Notes: a model not told the origin generated them from the sequence alone. A DNA stretch of 64,000 nt from Gynuella sunshinyii YC6258 (GCF_000940805.1 NZ_CP007142.1:3014593-3078592); one strand, 5' to 3'; counted from the stretch's first letter, positions 54,304-62,681 are shown. Numbers and translations: made by a program.

Positions 54304-55311
54304 TTGTCGGTTACCATTAAGGACGTCGCGAAACTGGCCAAGGTTTCCACGACGACTGTCTCGCACGTATTGAATGAAACCCGATTCGTCTCGGAAGAAT
54401 CAAAAGCAGCGGTGCTCTCTGCGGTCAAAGCGCTGAACTACGCACCGAGTGCCGTTGCGCGCAGCCTCAAGGTTAAAAACACCAAAACTCTGGGTATGCT
54501 GGTAACCACCACGTTAAACCCATTCTATGCCGAAGTGATCAAAGCCGTTGAAAAAAACTGCTATCGCGAAGGCTACAATCTGGTGCTTTGTAATACCGAT
54601 GGTGACCCGGAAAAAACCGACTCTTATCTGAAAATGTTGTTGCAAAAACGCACCGACGGCATCCTGGTCATGTGTACTGAGTACGATAACGGCCTGTTCA
54701 AAGCAATCACCGCCCAAAGGGATTTGCCCATGGTGGTGATGGACTGGGGACCGACCGATGACTATCTGGATCGCATTCAGGATAACTCTTCACTCGGTGG
54801 TCTGATCGCCACGAAGCACCTGATTGAAAACGGCCATACCGACATTGGTTTTATTGGTGGCCCAAGTAACAAAATTCCCGCGTTGGGTCGTTATGATGGC
54901 TTTAAACAGGCCATGGCCGAGGCCGGGCTGACCGTCAATCCGGATTGGGTGATTGAATCCGACTTCGAATGCGAAGGCGGTAAACTGGCGATGCGTCAAT
55001 TACTGGCGCTGGATCAAAAACCGAGTGCGGTGTTCATTGCCAACGACATGATGGCTCTGGGGGCGCTGAGCGAAGCACAGCAATCGGGCATCCGAGTGCC
55101 GGAAGATCTGTCGGTGATCGGCTACGACAACATCTCTTTTTCGGCGCATTTCTATCCGCCGTTGACCACCATTAACCAGCCTAAAAACCGCCTGGCGAAG
55201 ATGGCGGTACATACACTGATCGAACGTTTGGAACACCCTCGCAAACAAGGGCGAACGTTACTGATTGAACCTGATCTGGTGGTGCGCTCATCCGTTGCCA
55301 AGGTTCTTTAG
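54304..55311 (+). CDS. rbsR: Ribose operon repressor
   Basis: The 335-residue LacI-family protein has an RbsR-like helix-turn-helix (TIKDVAKLAKVSTTTVSHVLNETRFVS) and effector domain (TTLNPFYAEVIKAVEKNCYREGYNLVLCNTDGD, NSSLGGLIATKHLIENGHTDIGFIGG). It starts with TTG at 54304, after a good GGGAGAGAG site. It ends the operon and should bind the 24-base palindrome upstream of rbsD, released by ribose. Confidence 0.94.
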   Translation: MSVTIKDVAKLAKVSTTTVSHVLNETRFVSEESKAAVLSAVKALNYAPSAVARSLKVKNTKTLGMLVTTTLNPFYAEVIKAVEKNCYREGYNLVLCNTDGDPEKTDSYLKMLLQKRTDGILVMCTEYDNGLFKAITAQRDLPMVVMDWGPTDDYLDRIQDNSSLGGLIATKHLIENGHTDIGFIGGPSNKIPALGRYDGFKQAMAEAGLTVNPDWVIESDFECEGGKLAMRQLLALDQKPSAVFIANDMMALGALSEAQQSGIRVPEDLSVIGYDNISFSAHFYPPLTTINQPKNRLAKMAVHTLIERLEHPRKQGRTLLIEPDLVVRSSVAKVL

Positions 55312-55387
55312 GACATTCTTTAATAGATGATCTTCATCCAGCCTTGATGTTGTTTATAGGTGTTCAGGCATTGATGAACCCAATTCC

Positions 55388-55444
55388 ACTAGTGTTTTGA
55401 GTCATTGCCAGGCAGCAGGTCAGTGTTGCGGATGTCTTGTTAAG
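55388..55444 (-). other. attC-like site after DUF2071 gene
   Basis: On the minus strand the sequence just past the DUF2071 gene has the inverse-core form CTTAACAAG (55444-55436), followed by a GC-rich inverted region (CTGCTGCCTGGCA). The far core is degenerate (CACTAG). The position, directly after a stop codon, fits an integron recombination site. Confidence 0.35.
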
Positions 55445-55451
55445 GTTCTCG

Positions 55452-56237
55452 TTAAATAACGGTTGGAGGCAGGTAAATGGTAAATTCATTGATTGGCTCT
55501 ATTAATACACTGTAAGGATCAATTTGCTCTGATTCCTTAACGATATCGAGATCAGACAAGAGCTTGAAGTGTGCTGATTTTAACTTGGCTGGCTTAACAG
55601 CGAGTGCCTTATGCCACACCCGATATGTGCCAAGTTTATTATCTCTGCGATAATAAAAGCCGGCCAGGGGGTGGGTAAGATAGACCAGAGCTGACTCGAC
55701 ATCGGGAAAGCCAGGGAACTCAAATATGTCTGATCCTGATTGCTCCAATTCAACTGAAGCTTCAGCCCAATTGGATGAAGTCTCCATAAGATATTTGTCA
55801 TACAAACCAGTCGATTCGTTAAACGCGCAATCAAAGCGAACTTTGCCGGCATGCCATGGTAAGTTCCATAGATACCTTGGAACGACTAAGGTCCAGGAGT
55901 CGAGGGTTGTGCCAAGAAACCACACACAACGTTCACCAGTCTGCGTATCGATGATGTAGATCCGGTAATTGGTTTGCCCCATTGTGAATTTTGGGAATGG
56001 AAAGACAGCCGAAGTAAAGTCGACATCAATAAACGGTACCACAGAAATCAGACCCATTTCCTGACCATCGATATCAACCACATCCAGTTTAAAGCGCTCA
56101 GGAAATAAACCTTTAAACCTGTCAGCGGGAACTGCGTATGTAATGATTGCAAAGTTTTTCAGGCGGCAGAGGACGTCTATCCCCTTAGGCTGTGGCCTAT
56201 CGATCAAATAGTCTTTCAGGTTACGCGATGCTTGCAC
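55452..56237 (-). CDS. DUF2071 (acetoacetate decarboxylase-like) protein
   Basis: The 261-residue protein resembles DUF2071 proteins (YqjF-like): an opening IITYAVPADRFKGLFPERFKLD, then EMGLISVVPFIDVDF, TNYRIYIIDTQTGERCVWFLGTTLDSW and PRYLWNLPWHAGKV. The family has an acetoacetate-decarboxylase-like beta fold without proven activity. No signal peptide is present. The start at 56237 is near a GCGTTGATT sequence that looks like an attC core. It is the first member of a set of unlinked small minus-strand genes reaching 63.1 kb. Confidence 0.75.
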   Translation of the reverse strand: MQASRNLKDYLIDRPQPKGIDVLCRLKNFAIITYAVPADRFKGLFPERFKLDVVDIDGQEMGLISVVPFIDVDFTSAVFPFPKFTMGQTNYRIYIIDTQTGERCVWFLGTTLDSWTLVVPRYLWNLPWHAGKVRFDCAFNESTGLYDKYLMETSSNWAEASVELEQSGSDIFEFPGFPDVESALVYLTHPLAGFYYRRDNKLGTYRVWHKALAVKPAKLKSAHFKLLSDLDIVKESEQIDPYSVLIEPINEFTIYLPPTVI

Positions 56238-56325
56238 GATACTTCCTTAAAAATCAACGCAGTCATTTTCAAACTTATTGAACTTGAGATCATACTCAAA
56301 AGTTGCATCCATAAGGCATATGGCT

Positions 56326-56600
56326 CTATGAGGCCAGACTGCTCATATACTTTAATCGTTCTTTAGTTGCTTTTTGCGACTCAGAGTAACACCGTGGAAA
56401 CAGCCTTTGAAACTGCAAGTTCTCTGATAGCTCGCATAAACTCTTTGTTGATTCCTTGTTTTGAAATTCAGCTTTAACATACATTTGTATGATTTCGCCG
56501 GCATCAGGTAATACTTTCGTTTCGAAAGCTATCCCATATTTTCTATATACCAGGACTCCACAAGTTCATCAAAATTTTTTTCCCACATTTATAACTCATA
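56326..56600 (-). pseudogene. Broken small hypothetical gene
   Basis: The minus strand encodes a coherent stretch (FETKVLPDAGEIIQMYVK ... KATKERLKYMSSLAS, stop at 56326) without a start codon. Upstream, in another frame, lies WEKNFDELVESWYIENMG, which joins it if one or two bases are restored near 56545. This looks like a frameshifted cassette gene. The family is unknown. Confidence 0.45.
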
Positions 56601-56777
56601 TGGATGAATGCTCAAGCACCATTCGGTCTCGTGAGTAAGTGCAGTTGAGCCTCTTTATCTCAGATATCGTGTAACCCAGACAGAATCATGGAAAGATTTC
56701 CTATGGATAATTGGTTTCATGCTTTCCTGGCTTATGAACCATCAAATAGACCATATTTAACGCTACACTAAGATGTA

Positions 56778-56824
56778 ACTAACGTTGGGCAAGTGAAGCC
56801 GGCAAGTGTTTGGAATCACTCTTA
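56778..56824 (-). other. attC-like site after GST gene
   Basis: Past the GST stop, the minus strand reads CACTTGCCGGCTTCACTTGC and ends in the core-like CCAACGTTAG (56787-56778). The inverse core near the stop is weak (TTTAAGAG). It is probably a degenerate integron site. Confidence 0.35.
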
Positions 56825-57517
56825 AATGCTTTGTGGTGCGTATGATTTAAAGGGGCTGAGATCGATACCTTCGATGTCACAAACAGCCTTAATCGTTGGG
56901 TTGTCACAAAGGCGTTTCAGATACGCCGCAAGATGTTCAAAAGTGAGTGGCGACTTTGCTATCGGTAACGACCACTCCGCAAGCATGAACAGAAAATAAT
57001 CACATGCGGTCAACGTATCACCCAGTAAATATTCATTGTGCCCAAGTTGATCGTTGATAATGGATAGTGCATCCGCAATTCTGTCATCTTGTGCCGCCAC
57101 AACGTTTGGAATGGTCGCTTCATCATTAGTATGGCGGTGAGGGTAATAGCGAACCATCAGCTCTGCTTGCAGCGTGTTATTCAGAAATGCCAGCCATTGA
57201 TAAAATAAAGGGCGATCAGGGCTGCCGATGGCAGGCATTAAGCTTGATTCCGGGTGCAACTCACAGATATGCATGCAAATCGCCGGACTTTCGAAAATTG
57301 CTTGTTCACCCACAACTAACGTGGGTATACGACCCGCTGGGTTGAGTCTGAGATAATCCGGTGACTTCTGCGCATTCGATTGTTTATCAACTAACAATAG
57401 CTCATAGTCCGCATTCAAGTGATGAAGCAAAAAATGAGGAGCCAGGCTTGCATTGTTTGGATAATAATAAAGCTTGAACAAAGTAGAGTCCTTGTATGTG
57501 AAGTTATGGATACTCAT
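56822..57517 (-). CDS. Glutathione S-transferase family protein
   Basis: The 231-residue protein has an N-terminal thioredoxin-like GST domain (LFKLYYYPNNASLAPHFLLHHLNADYELLLVD, RIPTLVVGEQAIFESPAICMHICE with the cis-Pro and Glu-Ser glutathione contacts) and a helical C-terminal domain (ADALSIINDQLGHNEYLLGDTLTACDYFLFML). It should bind glutathione in the cytoplasm; the electrophile is unknown. An attC-like site lies on both sides, so it appears to be an integron cassette gene. Confidence 0.9.
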   Translation of the reverse strand: MSIHNFTYKDSTLFKLYYYPNNASLAPHFLLHHLNADYELLLVDKQSNAQKSPDYLRLNPAGRIPTLVVGEQAIFESPAICMHICELHPESSLMPAIGSPDRPLFYQWLAFLNNTLQAELMVRYYPHRHTNDEATIPNVVAAQDDRIADALSIINDQLGHNEYLLGDTLTACDYFLFMLAEWSLPIAKSPLTFEHLAAYLKRLCDNPTIKAVCDIEGIDLSPFKSYAPQSI

Positions 57518-57546
57518 AATGCCCGAGTACAGAGAGGCAATCTAGT

Positions 57547-57606
57547 GCCAGTAACGCCCGCTGCTGAGCGGTTTTAGGTGGGTGTGAACCGCTACAGATT
57601 GTTAAG
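57547..57606 (-). other. attC site (integron recombination site)
   Basis: This is the clearest attC in the window. The minus strand begins CTTAACAAT (57606), has a perfect 7-bp stem AGCGGTT / AACCGCT, and ends GGGCGTTAC (57551). The 60-base palindrome overlaps the stop codon of the 103-residue gene, which the inverse core supplies. That arrangement is typical of gene cassettes. Confidence 0.65.
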
Positions 57607-57913
57607 AGCTTTCCAGAACTTCCTGCATCCAATCATGCCAGCTTTCCGTACTTAAGCTGCTTTCAATAACCTTAGGATGGCTTTCCTGCCACCACAATAT
57701 CACGGTTCGGTATTCTTCTTCATTTAGCTCAAATGGTAACCACTGTTCCATTCTGCCATCCTGGTCACATGGATCGTTACCACACAGCAGAAATTCATTT
57801 AAGAAGTCCATTGGAGGAAAATAGTCAGTTTTTTCTATGATGCTAAAAATACCGTAACGTATTTTTGAATTTTCTGAGAGTATGACTTTAGCTCGTTCTA
57901 CGATATTCTGCAT
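57602..57913 (-). CDS. Hypothetical protein, cassette gene
   Basis: The 103-residue acidic protein (MQNIVERAKVILSENSKIRY; DFLNEFLLCGNDPCDQDGRMEQW; EEYRTVILWWQESHPKV) is not recognised. It has no signal peptide or membrane segment. Its stop codon lies within the attC-like site at 57547-57606, and a GTTAAAT core-like sequence precedes the ATG by a few bases, so it forms a minimal one-gene cassette. Small acidic proteins of this kind are often immunity-like, but nothing here shows that. Confidence 0.65.
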   Translation of the reverse strand: MQNIVERAKVILSENSKIRYGIFSIIEKTDYFPPMDFLNEFLLCGNDPCDQDGRMEQWLPFELNEEEYRTVILWWQESHPKVIESSLSTESWHDWMQEVLESS

Positions 57914-57924
57914 TTAACCTCACA

Positions 57925-58246
57925 TGACACAATGATTACTTTGGTCAGGTTATCAGTTTCAGTGATGATGGTACTTATATGGCCATTGGTGCGCCAAGGG
58001 AAAGCAGTAGTGCAGTAGGTATTAATGGTGACCAAACAGACAACAGCACATTCGATGACTATCAATCAACCTATGCTGGTGCTGCTTATTTATTTCACCG
58101 TGACCTGAGCGGGTAATGATCTCAGCAAGCCTATGTGAAGGCGAAAGATACGAGGGAGTTTGATGATGTTGGTGGCAGTCTGGCACTCGGCTATGATGGT
58201 TCGATATTGGCTGTTGGCAGTTATTTCCATTTGGATGTTCTAATTA
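57925..58246 (+). pseudogene. FG-GAP repeat protein fragment
   Basis: The plus strand encodes part of a beta-propeller FG-GAP protein: DYFGQVISFSDDGTYMAIGAP, GAAYLFHRDLSG, then TAA and TGA stops, then in the same frame SQQAYVKAKDT and GGSLALGYDGSILAVGSYF. There is no start codon. The left end abuts the cassette boundary and the right end runs into the repeat element at 58247. It is a remnant of a large surface protein gene. Confidence 0.75.
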
Positions 58247-58430
58247 ATTAACCCGGCAATTAAATAGATCGCCCTGATCTCTTTAATTGTCGCCCCGATA
58301 GATCTGGCGGTGTTGCACGAAACACCGAATCGTCGGACCGCTTGATTTATCGGGGCTCGCATTGGCTATGGCCAATGGTGTGCTCCGACATCTCGGCAGG
58401 CTATCAACCCGACATGTATACGGGTTAATA
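58247..58430 (-). repeat. TTAACCCGG repeat (MITE-like), full copy B
   Basis: The complement matches the copy at 28120-28314 almost throughout. The plus strand starts TTAACCCGGC and ends CGGGTTAATA. The large stem is GCCCCGATAGATC (58292-58304) / GATTTATCGGGGC (58344-58356); relative to copy A, one G-C pair is replaced by T-A, so pairing is kept. It lies at the end of the FG-GAP remnant. Confidence 0.85.
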
Positions 58431-58595
58431 TCAAGCCCGTGAGAAGGCAATAGCGGCAGTCGACGCTATCACTTTGACAGTACACCGCAATCACATTGTC
58501 AATGCATTTTAGCCTCTGCATTTCTAAGGCAATTCTGAAACTACCCAAGATCTGCGATCATCCAGCCAAGAATGATCCAGGCCGGGATGGTCATG

Positions 58596-58660
58596 TCATC
58601 ACTCAGTTTTTCAGTGTCGGATCACACCATGGGCCTATGCTCATGCGAGCCCTTTAAAAT
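58596..58660 (+). repeat. Fragment of the TTAACCCGG repeat
   Basis: The stretch reads GTGTCGGATCACACCATGGG and then CATGCGAGCCCTTTAAAATC, a degenerate match to the middle of the ~190-bp repeat. Neither terminus is present. It is 170 bases from the full copy B. Confidence 0.5.
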
Positions 58661-58743
58661 CAAGGGATTTCGCAGATTTAAAAAAAATCGACATTCAAAC
58701 TGATCAGGAAAATCTATATGAATGCCAAGTTTATATGGGTACG

Positions 58744-59121
58744 GGCCTGCAATTTGTTGTGTATCAGACGTGGGGTTTACTTGCAGCCAGGCGTACAAAC
58801 ACTCGCCGCGTTAAGTGGGGATAGTGGGCGGCATGGGGCCATGCTGTTTCTGGCGGATATCCTGCAACTTCCGGTTGAGCGACTCCAGGTGACAGAAACC
58901 ATGGTGTTGGAAGTGGGATGTCGGCAGCCCTGCATCTGGATCTTTGTGATTCCCTCGAACAGTTGCAACAGCGTTGGCAATGTGAAAGACGTTTAACGCG
59001 ACATCGGATGATGTAACAGGTGATTGCCTGTACAGTGGCCGTCAAAAAGGCGCTGTCAGGAATCAAGCAAATTTTCTGAAATCTTCTTCTCCTACTAAAG
59101 ACCACATGCGCGGTGGTCTTT
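58744..59121 (+). pseudogene. Decayed copy of the glpK 3' end and terminator
   Basis: The sequence follows the last ~350 bases of glpK (48701-49058) with substitutions and indels: GCCTGCAATTTGTTGTGTATCAG, then GCGGATATCCTGCAACTTCC, GTGACAGAAACCA, CCCTCGAACAGTTGCAACAG and ATCAAGCAAATTTTCTGA. The glpK terminator is also copied (AAAGACCAC / GTGGTCTTT at 59097-59121). Frameshifts and lost residues show that it is not coding. Similarity continues to about 59190. Confidence 0.88.
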
Positions 59122-59189
59122 GGTTCTTTTTGTTTCAATCGTTTTCTCGATCACTATTTTTATGTGAACCATTTCAAAATAATTAATAT

Positions 59190-59793
59190 GCCTCACTTTC
59201 TAAGAGAGGCATGATTTTTAGTCATGCCTGAAATAGGTCCATGAATGATCCTCCGAACAGCCAGTCCAATATTAAAATTTGGCTCGATTTATAGAATTGA
59301 TCTTTTCAAAAGTTGTTGATTTTCCTGGGATTTTCCAGTGGTTCTGTTTATTAGCTTCATTGCATGTACATATTTTATTATGAAGCTAGTTCTAAAGTAT
59401 TATTGTATAAAAAGCATGATATTTGCCTAATACCCATCGACCACGATGGGTGGATATTTGCCTGCTATCGTTATTTTTATCTATGCTACATTTTATTTTT
59501 TTTGCGTTCATTTTTTTGTAATAAATCTCTATTTTGCTCTTAGAAATTTTATAAAATGAATGGGTTTTATCGTCTTTTTTGTAGCATTGGATGGTCCTGA
59601 ATAAATCATATCTGTGATAATTGATTTAGCTTTTTCTGGACATGAATTTCGAATTTTAGCCCCTGCACATCTATCGTTTTAGCCGGTCTTGAATTTCTGG
59701 TGATTGGTGACGTTTCCTGGTTGATCGCGAAATAAGTGTGATCTACCAGAAGGGTTATCTTTTGCATAATTTTTTTTACTCTGGAGAACATCA
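59190..59793. other. AT-rich region with a hairpin
   Basis: About 600 bases without a gene. ACCCATCG / CGATGGGT (59432-59451) form a perfect 8-bp hairpin, flanked on both sides by the direct repeat GATATTTGCCT (about 59419 and 59453). The rest is AT-rich and should contain the promoter of the sugar dehydrogenase. Confidence 0.5.
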
Positions 59794-60933
59794 ATGGTTA
59801 AAAAAATATTGTTGAGTGCTTTGATTTCAGTGTCATTATCTGAAACTGCTATGGCAGTAAGTCTCAATATGGAAAGTTGCGTTGTCGCACCTGGTCAGAT
59901 TACGGATATGACTTTTATATCCCCCAGGCACGGTATTATTGCAACTCAACCAGGTGATTTGTATTGGTTCAAAGGTTGTGGTCAGGATGTTACCAAGATA
60001 GGTACAGTTCCAGGTGTGTCAAATGATAGCTGGCAGGCGGGACTGTATGGTATAGCTGTCAACTGGGGATTTATCAAGACTGGAAATCTTTATGCTTATT
60101 ATGCTGCATCTGTCAATGATGAACTGGTCACTCGATTGTCCACATTTCATATCGACCAGCGAGGCATCACGAAAGAAAGGGTTTTGCTGGAAATTCCACA
60201 GCCCTATGAAAACGGTAATGGCGGCGCGCTAAGACTCGGACCCGATGGTGCGCTTTATCTGGGGATTGGTGATGGCGGGGGCGAAGGTGATCCCCAGGGC
60301 AACAGTCAGAACGTACAGAATTTATATGGTTCAATTCTGCGCATCTATCCTTCATTTTATGCGGGTGATGTCTATCTGAGTCCCAGTGATAACCTACGGA
60401 AATTCATCCCCCAGGCTGCACCTGAGATAATAGCCTATGGTCTTCGTAATCCATGGAAGTTGACCTTTGACAGTCAAGGAGATTTGATCGTAGCGGATGT
60501 AGGTGAGCACCGCATGGAGGAGATCGACGTAATCCCATCATCTATGTTTGGTCAGCAGGCTATTAATTTAGGATGGAATATCAAGGAAGGGACAGAATGC
60601 TTTGATACTTCAACTGGTACAACAAATCCGGATAGTGAATGTACCGTTCCAAATGAAGTTCTACCTGCTTATCAGTATGCTCACAGTGGTGATCAGGGAA
60701 ATTCAGTTACTGGTGGTGAAACGTTGTGGTTGGAAGATAAAGAATACTATGTATTTGCCGACTTTATGACGGGTTATCTTGGCGCATTGGATCTTGATCA
60801 TCCCTCTACCGTCGTTGCGGAACGTATTGAAAGTGGTAAAAACTGGGCTACATTTGGCAAGTCTCCAAGTGGTGAGGTTTATGTTGCTGACTACACCGGT
60901 GGTGTTATTTATACAGTGAACCTGCAGCCTTAA
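59794..60933 (+). CDS. PQQ-type sugar dehydrogenase-like secreted protein
   Basis: The 379-residue protein has a signal peptide (MVKKILLSALISVSLSETAMA) and the six-bladed propeller of soluble glucose/sorbosone dehydrogenases (GLYGIAVNWGF, GGALRLGPDGALYLGIGDGGGEGDPQGNSQN, YGLRNPWKLTFDSQGDLIVADVGEHRMEEIDVI, GWNIKEGTECFD). The conserved HNGG motif, whose His is the family's catalytic base, reads NGNGG (residues 140-144) here, so the His is absent and catalysis is doubtful. Base composition is lower in GC than the neighbouring core genes. The gene is plus-strand between two groups of minus-strand cassettes. Confidence 0.85.
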   Translation: MVKKILLSALISVSLSETAMAVSLNMESCVVAPGQITDMTFISPRHGIIATQPGDLYWFKGCGQDVTKIGTVPGVSNDSWQAGLYGIAVNWGFIKTGNLYAYYAASVNDELVTRLSTFHIDQRGITKERVLLEIPQPYENGNGGALRLGPDGALYLGIGDGGGEGDPQGNSQNVQNLYGSILRIYPSFYAGDVYLSPSDNLRKFIPQAAPEIIAYGLRNPWKLTFDSQGDLIVADVGEHRMEEIDVIPSSMFGQQAINLGWNIKEGTECFDTSTGTTNPDSECTVPNEVLPAYQYAHSGDQGNSVTGGETLWLEDKEYYVFADFMTGYLGALDLDHPSTVVAERIESGKNWATFGKSPSGEVYVADYTGGVIYTVNLQP

Positions 60934-60958
60934 TCCGAGTGCCTCAATAAAACCGAGT

Positions 60959-61020
60959 CACGGAACCGTTTTTAGCCTTACTTTATCGGCACCGGCAGAC
61001 AAAGTAAGGGCGGTTCTGTG
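60959..61020 (+). terminator. Large hairpin after the sugar dehydrogenase gene
   Basis: An imperfect inverted repeat pairs CACGGAACCG with CGGTTCTGTG and GCCTTACTTT with AAAGTAAGG inside it, about 25 bases after the stop. It is larger than a usual terminator and has no T-run after it, so its function is uncertain. Confidence 0.45.
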
Positions 61021-61192
61021 ACAACAGGTTCTGTCGTTTTGTGCTTTTGGTTTATGGTTGTGTCATTATTCGAACGAGCAAAATTTTTGACAACAACTTT
61101 GCCTTTTTTTTTCAGACAAAATGACTGATAGCTCCGGGTATCCACCTGTGCGTGCGTATTGAACACTTTTGCCAGGCATTTGAGTCCATTTT

Positions 61193-61236
61193 CCTAATGC
61201 CAACGCTGAAGGCACAATTTGATTACTTTGTTATGT
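61193..61236 (-). other. attC-like site after the DUF3658 gene
   Basis: On the minus strand it begins ACATAACAAAG, which supplies the TAA stop of the DUF3658 gene, and ends GGCATTAGG. The same ends (ACATAACAAA ... GGCATTAG) recur at 62271-62343. The 44-base length is short for an attC. Confidence 0.5.
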
Positions 61237-61731
61237 TTTCGCGATACGAACTTCACTATATCGCATGAACTTCAAGTTGCCCTGTGATTCGAGCAACCCT
61301 GCATTTGCCAATATTTTTATTCTTTCGCCGTAGAATACATCCGGAATGGAAGGCTCGTGCCGCTCGGACTGCAGCATAAATAGACCAACTATGTTTGCAA
61401 CTTTTTGAAATCGATTAGTTGCAAATGACATTAATTCTTCATCAATTCGCTTAATGTCTTCAGGAGTTAAACTGGCAATGGCTTGTTTCTGTTCCTGATT
61501 TAATTCCGGTATTTCCTCATCTGGAACCACAGACTTCGGTGCTAATTCAGGGTGTTGTTTAAAAATTAGGCTCTGAAATTCACGGATAAGGCCAATCGAC
61601 CTGCCGAGCTTTCCAATTTGAATACTCGAATTTTTTTCATTTCGTTTTAGCTCCATTGTTTCTTCGAGAGCCAATTCAAGATTTTCAACAGCCTGGGACA
61701 GCAATTGGTTTAGCGATTCAATCGATGACAT
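61231..61731 (-). CDS. DUF3658-domain protein
   Basis: The 166-residue protein has an N-terminal helical, coiled-coil-like half (SLNQLLSQAVENLELALEETMELKRN) and a C-terminal DUF3658 domain (LTPEDIKRIDEELMSFATNRFQKVANIVGLFML, IPDVFYGERIKILANAGLLESQGNLKFMRYSEVRI). The function of this domain is not established. The ATG at 61731 is used; the frame extends to 61752. It begins just after an attC-like core and ends inside another, so it is a typical single-gene cassette. Confidence 0.78.
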   Translation of the reverse strand: MSSIESLNQLLSQAVENLELALEETMELKRNEKNSSIQIGKLGRSIGLIREFQSLIFKQHPELAPKSVVPDEEIPELNQEQKQAIASLTPEDIKRIDEELMSFATNRFQKVANIVGLFMLQSERHEPSIPDVFYGERIKILANAGLLESQGNLKFMRYSEVRIAKT

Positions 61732-61747
61732 TGATGAGTCCTTTTCA

Positions 61748-61805
61748 AACATAACATTTTATTTTTTCGGGCGAGGTCGCGAGTCCAGTGTGACAATTTG
61801 TCAGA
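61748..61805 (-). other. attC-like site after the GNAT gene
   Basis: The minus strand begins TCTGACAAA (61805) and ends ATGTTATG (about 61749), with a GC-rich inverted centre (CTCGCGACCTCGCCCG). The inverse core carries one change from the TAACAA form. It separates the GNAT and DUF3658 genes with no spare sequence. Confidence 0.4.
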
Positions 61806-61806
61806 T

Positions 61807-62253
61807 TCAGGTGAACTTCTCCATCTGAATTCTGGTTTGAATAAATCCGTTTTTTTGGTAGGCTGAAATAGCTATCTCATTAGTTAAAGACACATCCAGT
61901 CTTATAGTATTTGCGCCCTTACTGCGAGCCCATTCTGTAGCTTTATTAATTAACTCATGTGAAATTCCATTACCTCTATGATCGGAATCCACGTAGATCG
62001 ACTCGATATAACCCTGAGGAATCATGTAGAAATAGTGGATCGAAACAACTACAAAACCTACAGGTTTTTCATTCTCAACCGCAGTATATGCACAATTGAA
62101 GTCGTTAATACAAAAACTCTTAAATCCGTGCTCAATCTCAGATTTCAAAATACTGGGAATAGTTATACCTGGAAACGATTCTTTAAACGCTTCTATATCT
62201 CCACTGACATATAAAGAGATATCATTCTGATAATCAAATTCCCTTATGTTCAT
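61807..62253 (-). CDS. GNAT-family N-acetyltransferase
   Basis: The 148-residue protein has the GNAT core: strand GFVVVSIHYF, the acetyl-CoA loop YVDSDHRGNGISHELINKATEWA (Q/R-x-x-G-x-G/A), ANTIRLDVSLTNEIAISAYQKNGF. It should transfer an acetyl group from acetyl-CoA to an amine in the cytoplasm; the acceptor is unknown. It is flanked by attC-like sites. The ATG at 62253 follows GAGGGCG. Confidence 0.88.
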   Translation of the reverse strand: MNIREFDYQNDISLYVSGDIEAFKESFPGITIPSILKSEIEHGFKSFCINDFNCAYTAVENEKPVGFVVVSIHYFYMIPQGYIESIYVDSDHRGNGISHELINKATEWARSKGANTIRLDVSLTNEIAISAYQKNGFIQTRIQMEKFT

Positions 62254-62270
62254 TACGCCCTCAATTTAAA

Positions 62271-62343
62271 TCTAATGCCTGCTTTATACGACAGGTTTGG
62301 AGTGAGACGGAAAGTTGGTCCGACAAGATATGTTTGTTATGTG
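62271..62343 (-). other. attC-like site after the DUF7660 gene
   Basis: The minus strand runs from CACATAACAAAC (62343) to GGCATTAGA (62271), 73 bases. Both ends match the site at 61193-61236. It lies 13 bases after the DUF7660 stop and 18 before the GNAT start. Confidence 0.5.
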
Positions 62344-62355
62344 CTGTTACCAGTT

Positions 62356-62649
62356 TTACTCGTAAATTTTTCCACAATATAGAAATGTTGCCATTTTTTT
62401 CCAGATATTGTCACTCGATAGCCCTTGTGATGCACCAAAATCTGAATCGATTGCCCATGCATGAGCCGCTTCCAGGAATGACTCAATTGTCACATTTTCC
62501 CAGCCACCTGCATCGCTATCGTGGGGACTGCTCGGGTTTTTTTTCTCCAAAGCGATTGCATTCTCACGATCTTTCTTGAGTGCTTCAACAAAAGCTAAAA
62601 ACGAATTTTCGTCATCAACTATTTCAATCAGATCATGTAATTTCATCAT
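62356..62649 (-). CDS. DUF7660-like small protein
   Basis: The 97-residue acidic protein resembles a family I recall as DUF7660: DENSFLAFVEALKKDRENAI, LEKKNPSSPHDSDAGGWENVTIESFLEAAHAWAIDS, and the C-terminal IWKKMATFLYCGKIYE. Function is unknown; related proteins are common next to polymorphic toxins and in cassette arrays. It follows the DUF1801 gene after only 32 bases, so the two may share a cassette. Confidence 0.75.
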   Translation of the reverse strand: MMKLHDLIEIVDDENSFLAFVEALKKDRENAIALEKKNPSSPHDSDAGGWENVTIESFLEAAHAWAIDSDFGASQGLSSDNIWKKMATFLYCGKIYE

Positions 62650-62681
62650 TTTGATTCGTACCTATATCTCGACTATTTCAT

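Noticed and set aside
58366-58548. 60-codon minus-strand frame at the repeat copy B
   Set aside because: It starts inside the repeat and shows no protein-like conservation.
58718-58996. 92-codon frame as a real gene
   Set aside because: The DNA is the decayed glpK end; the frame differs from that of glpK over most of its length.
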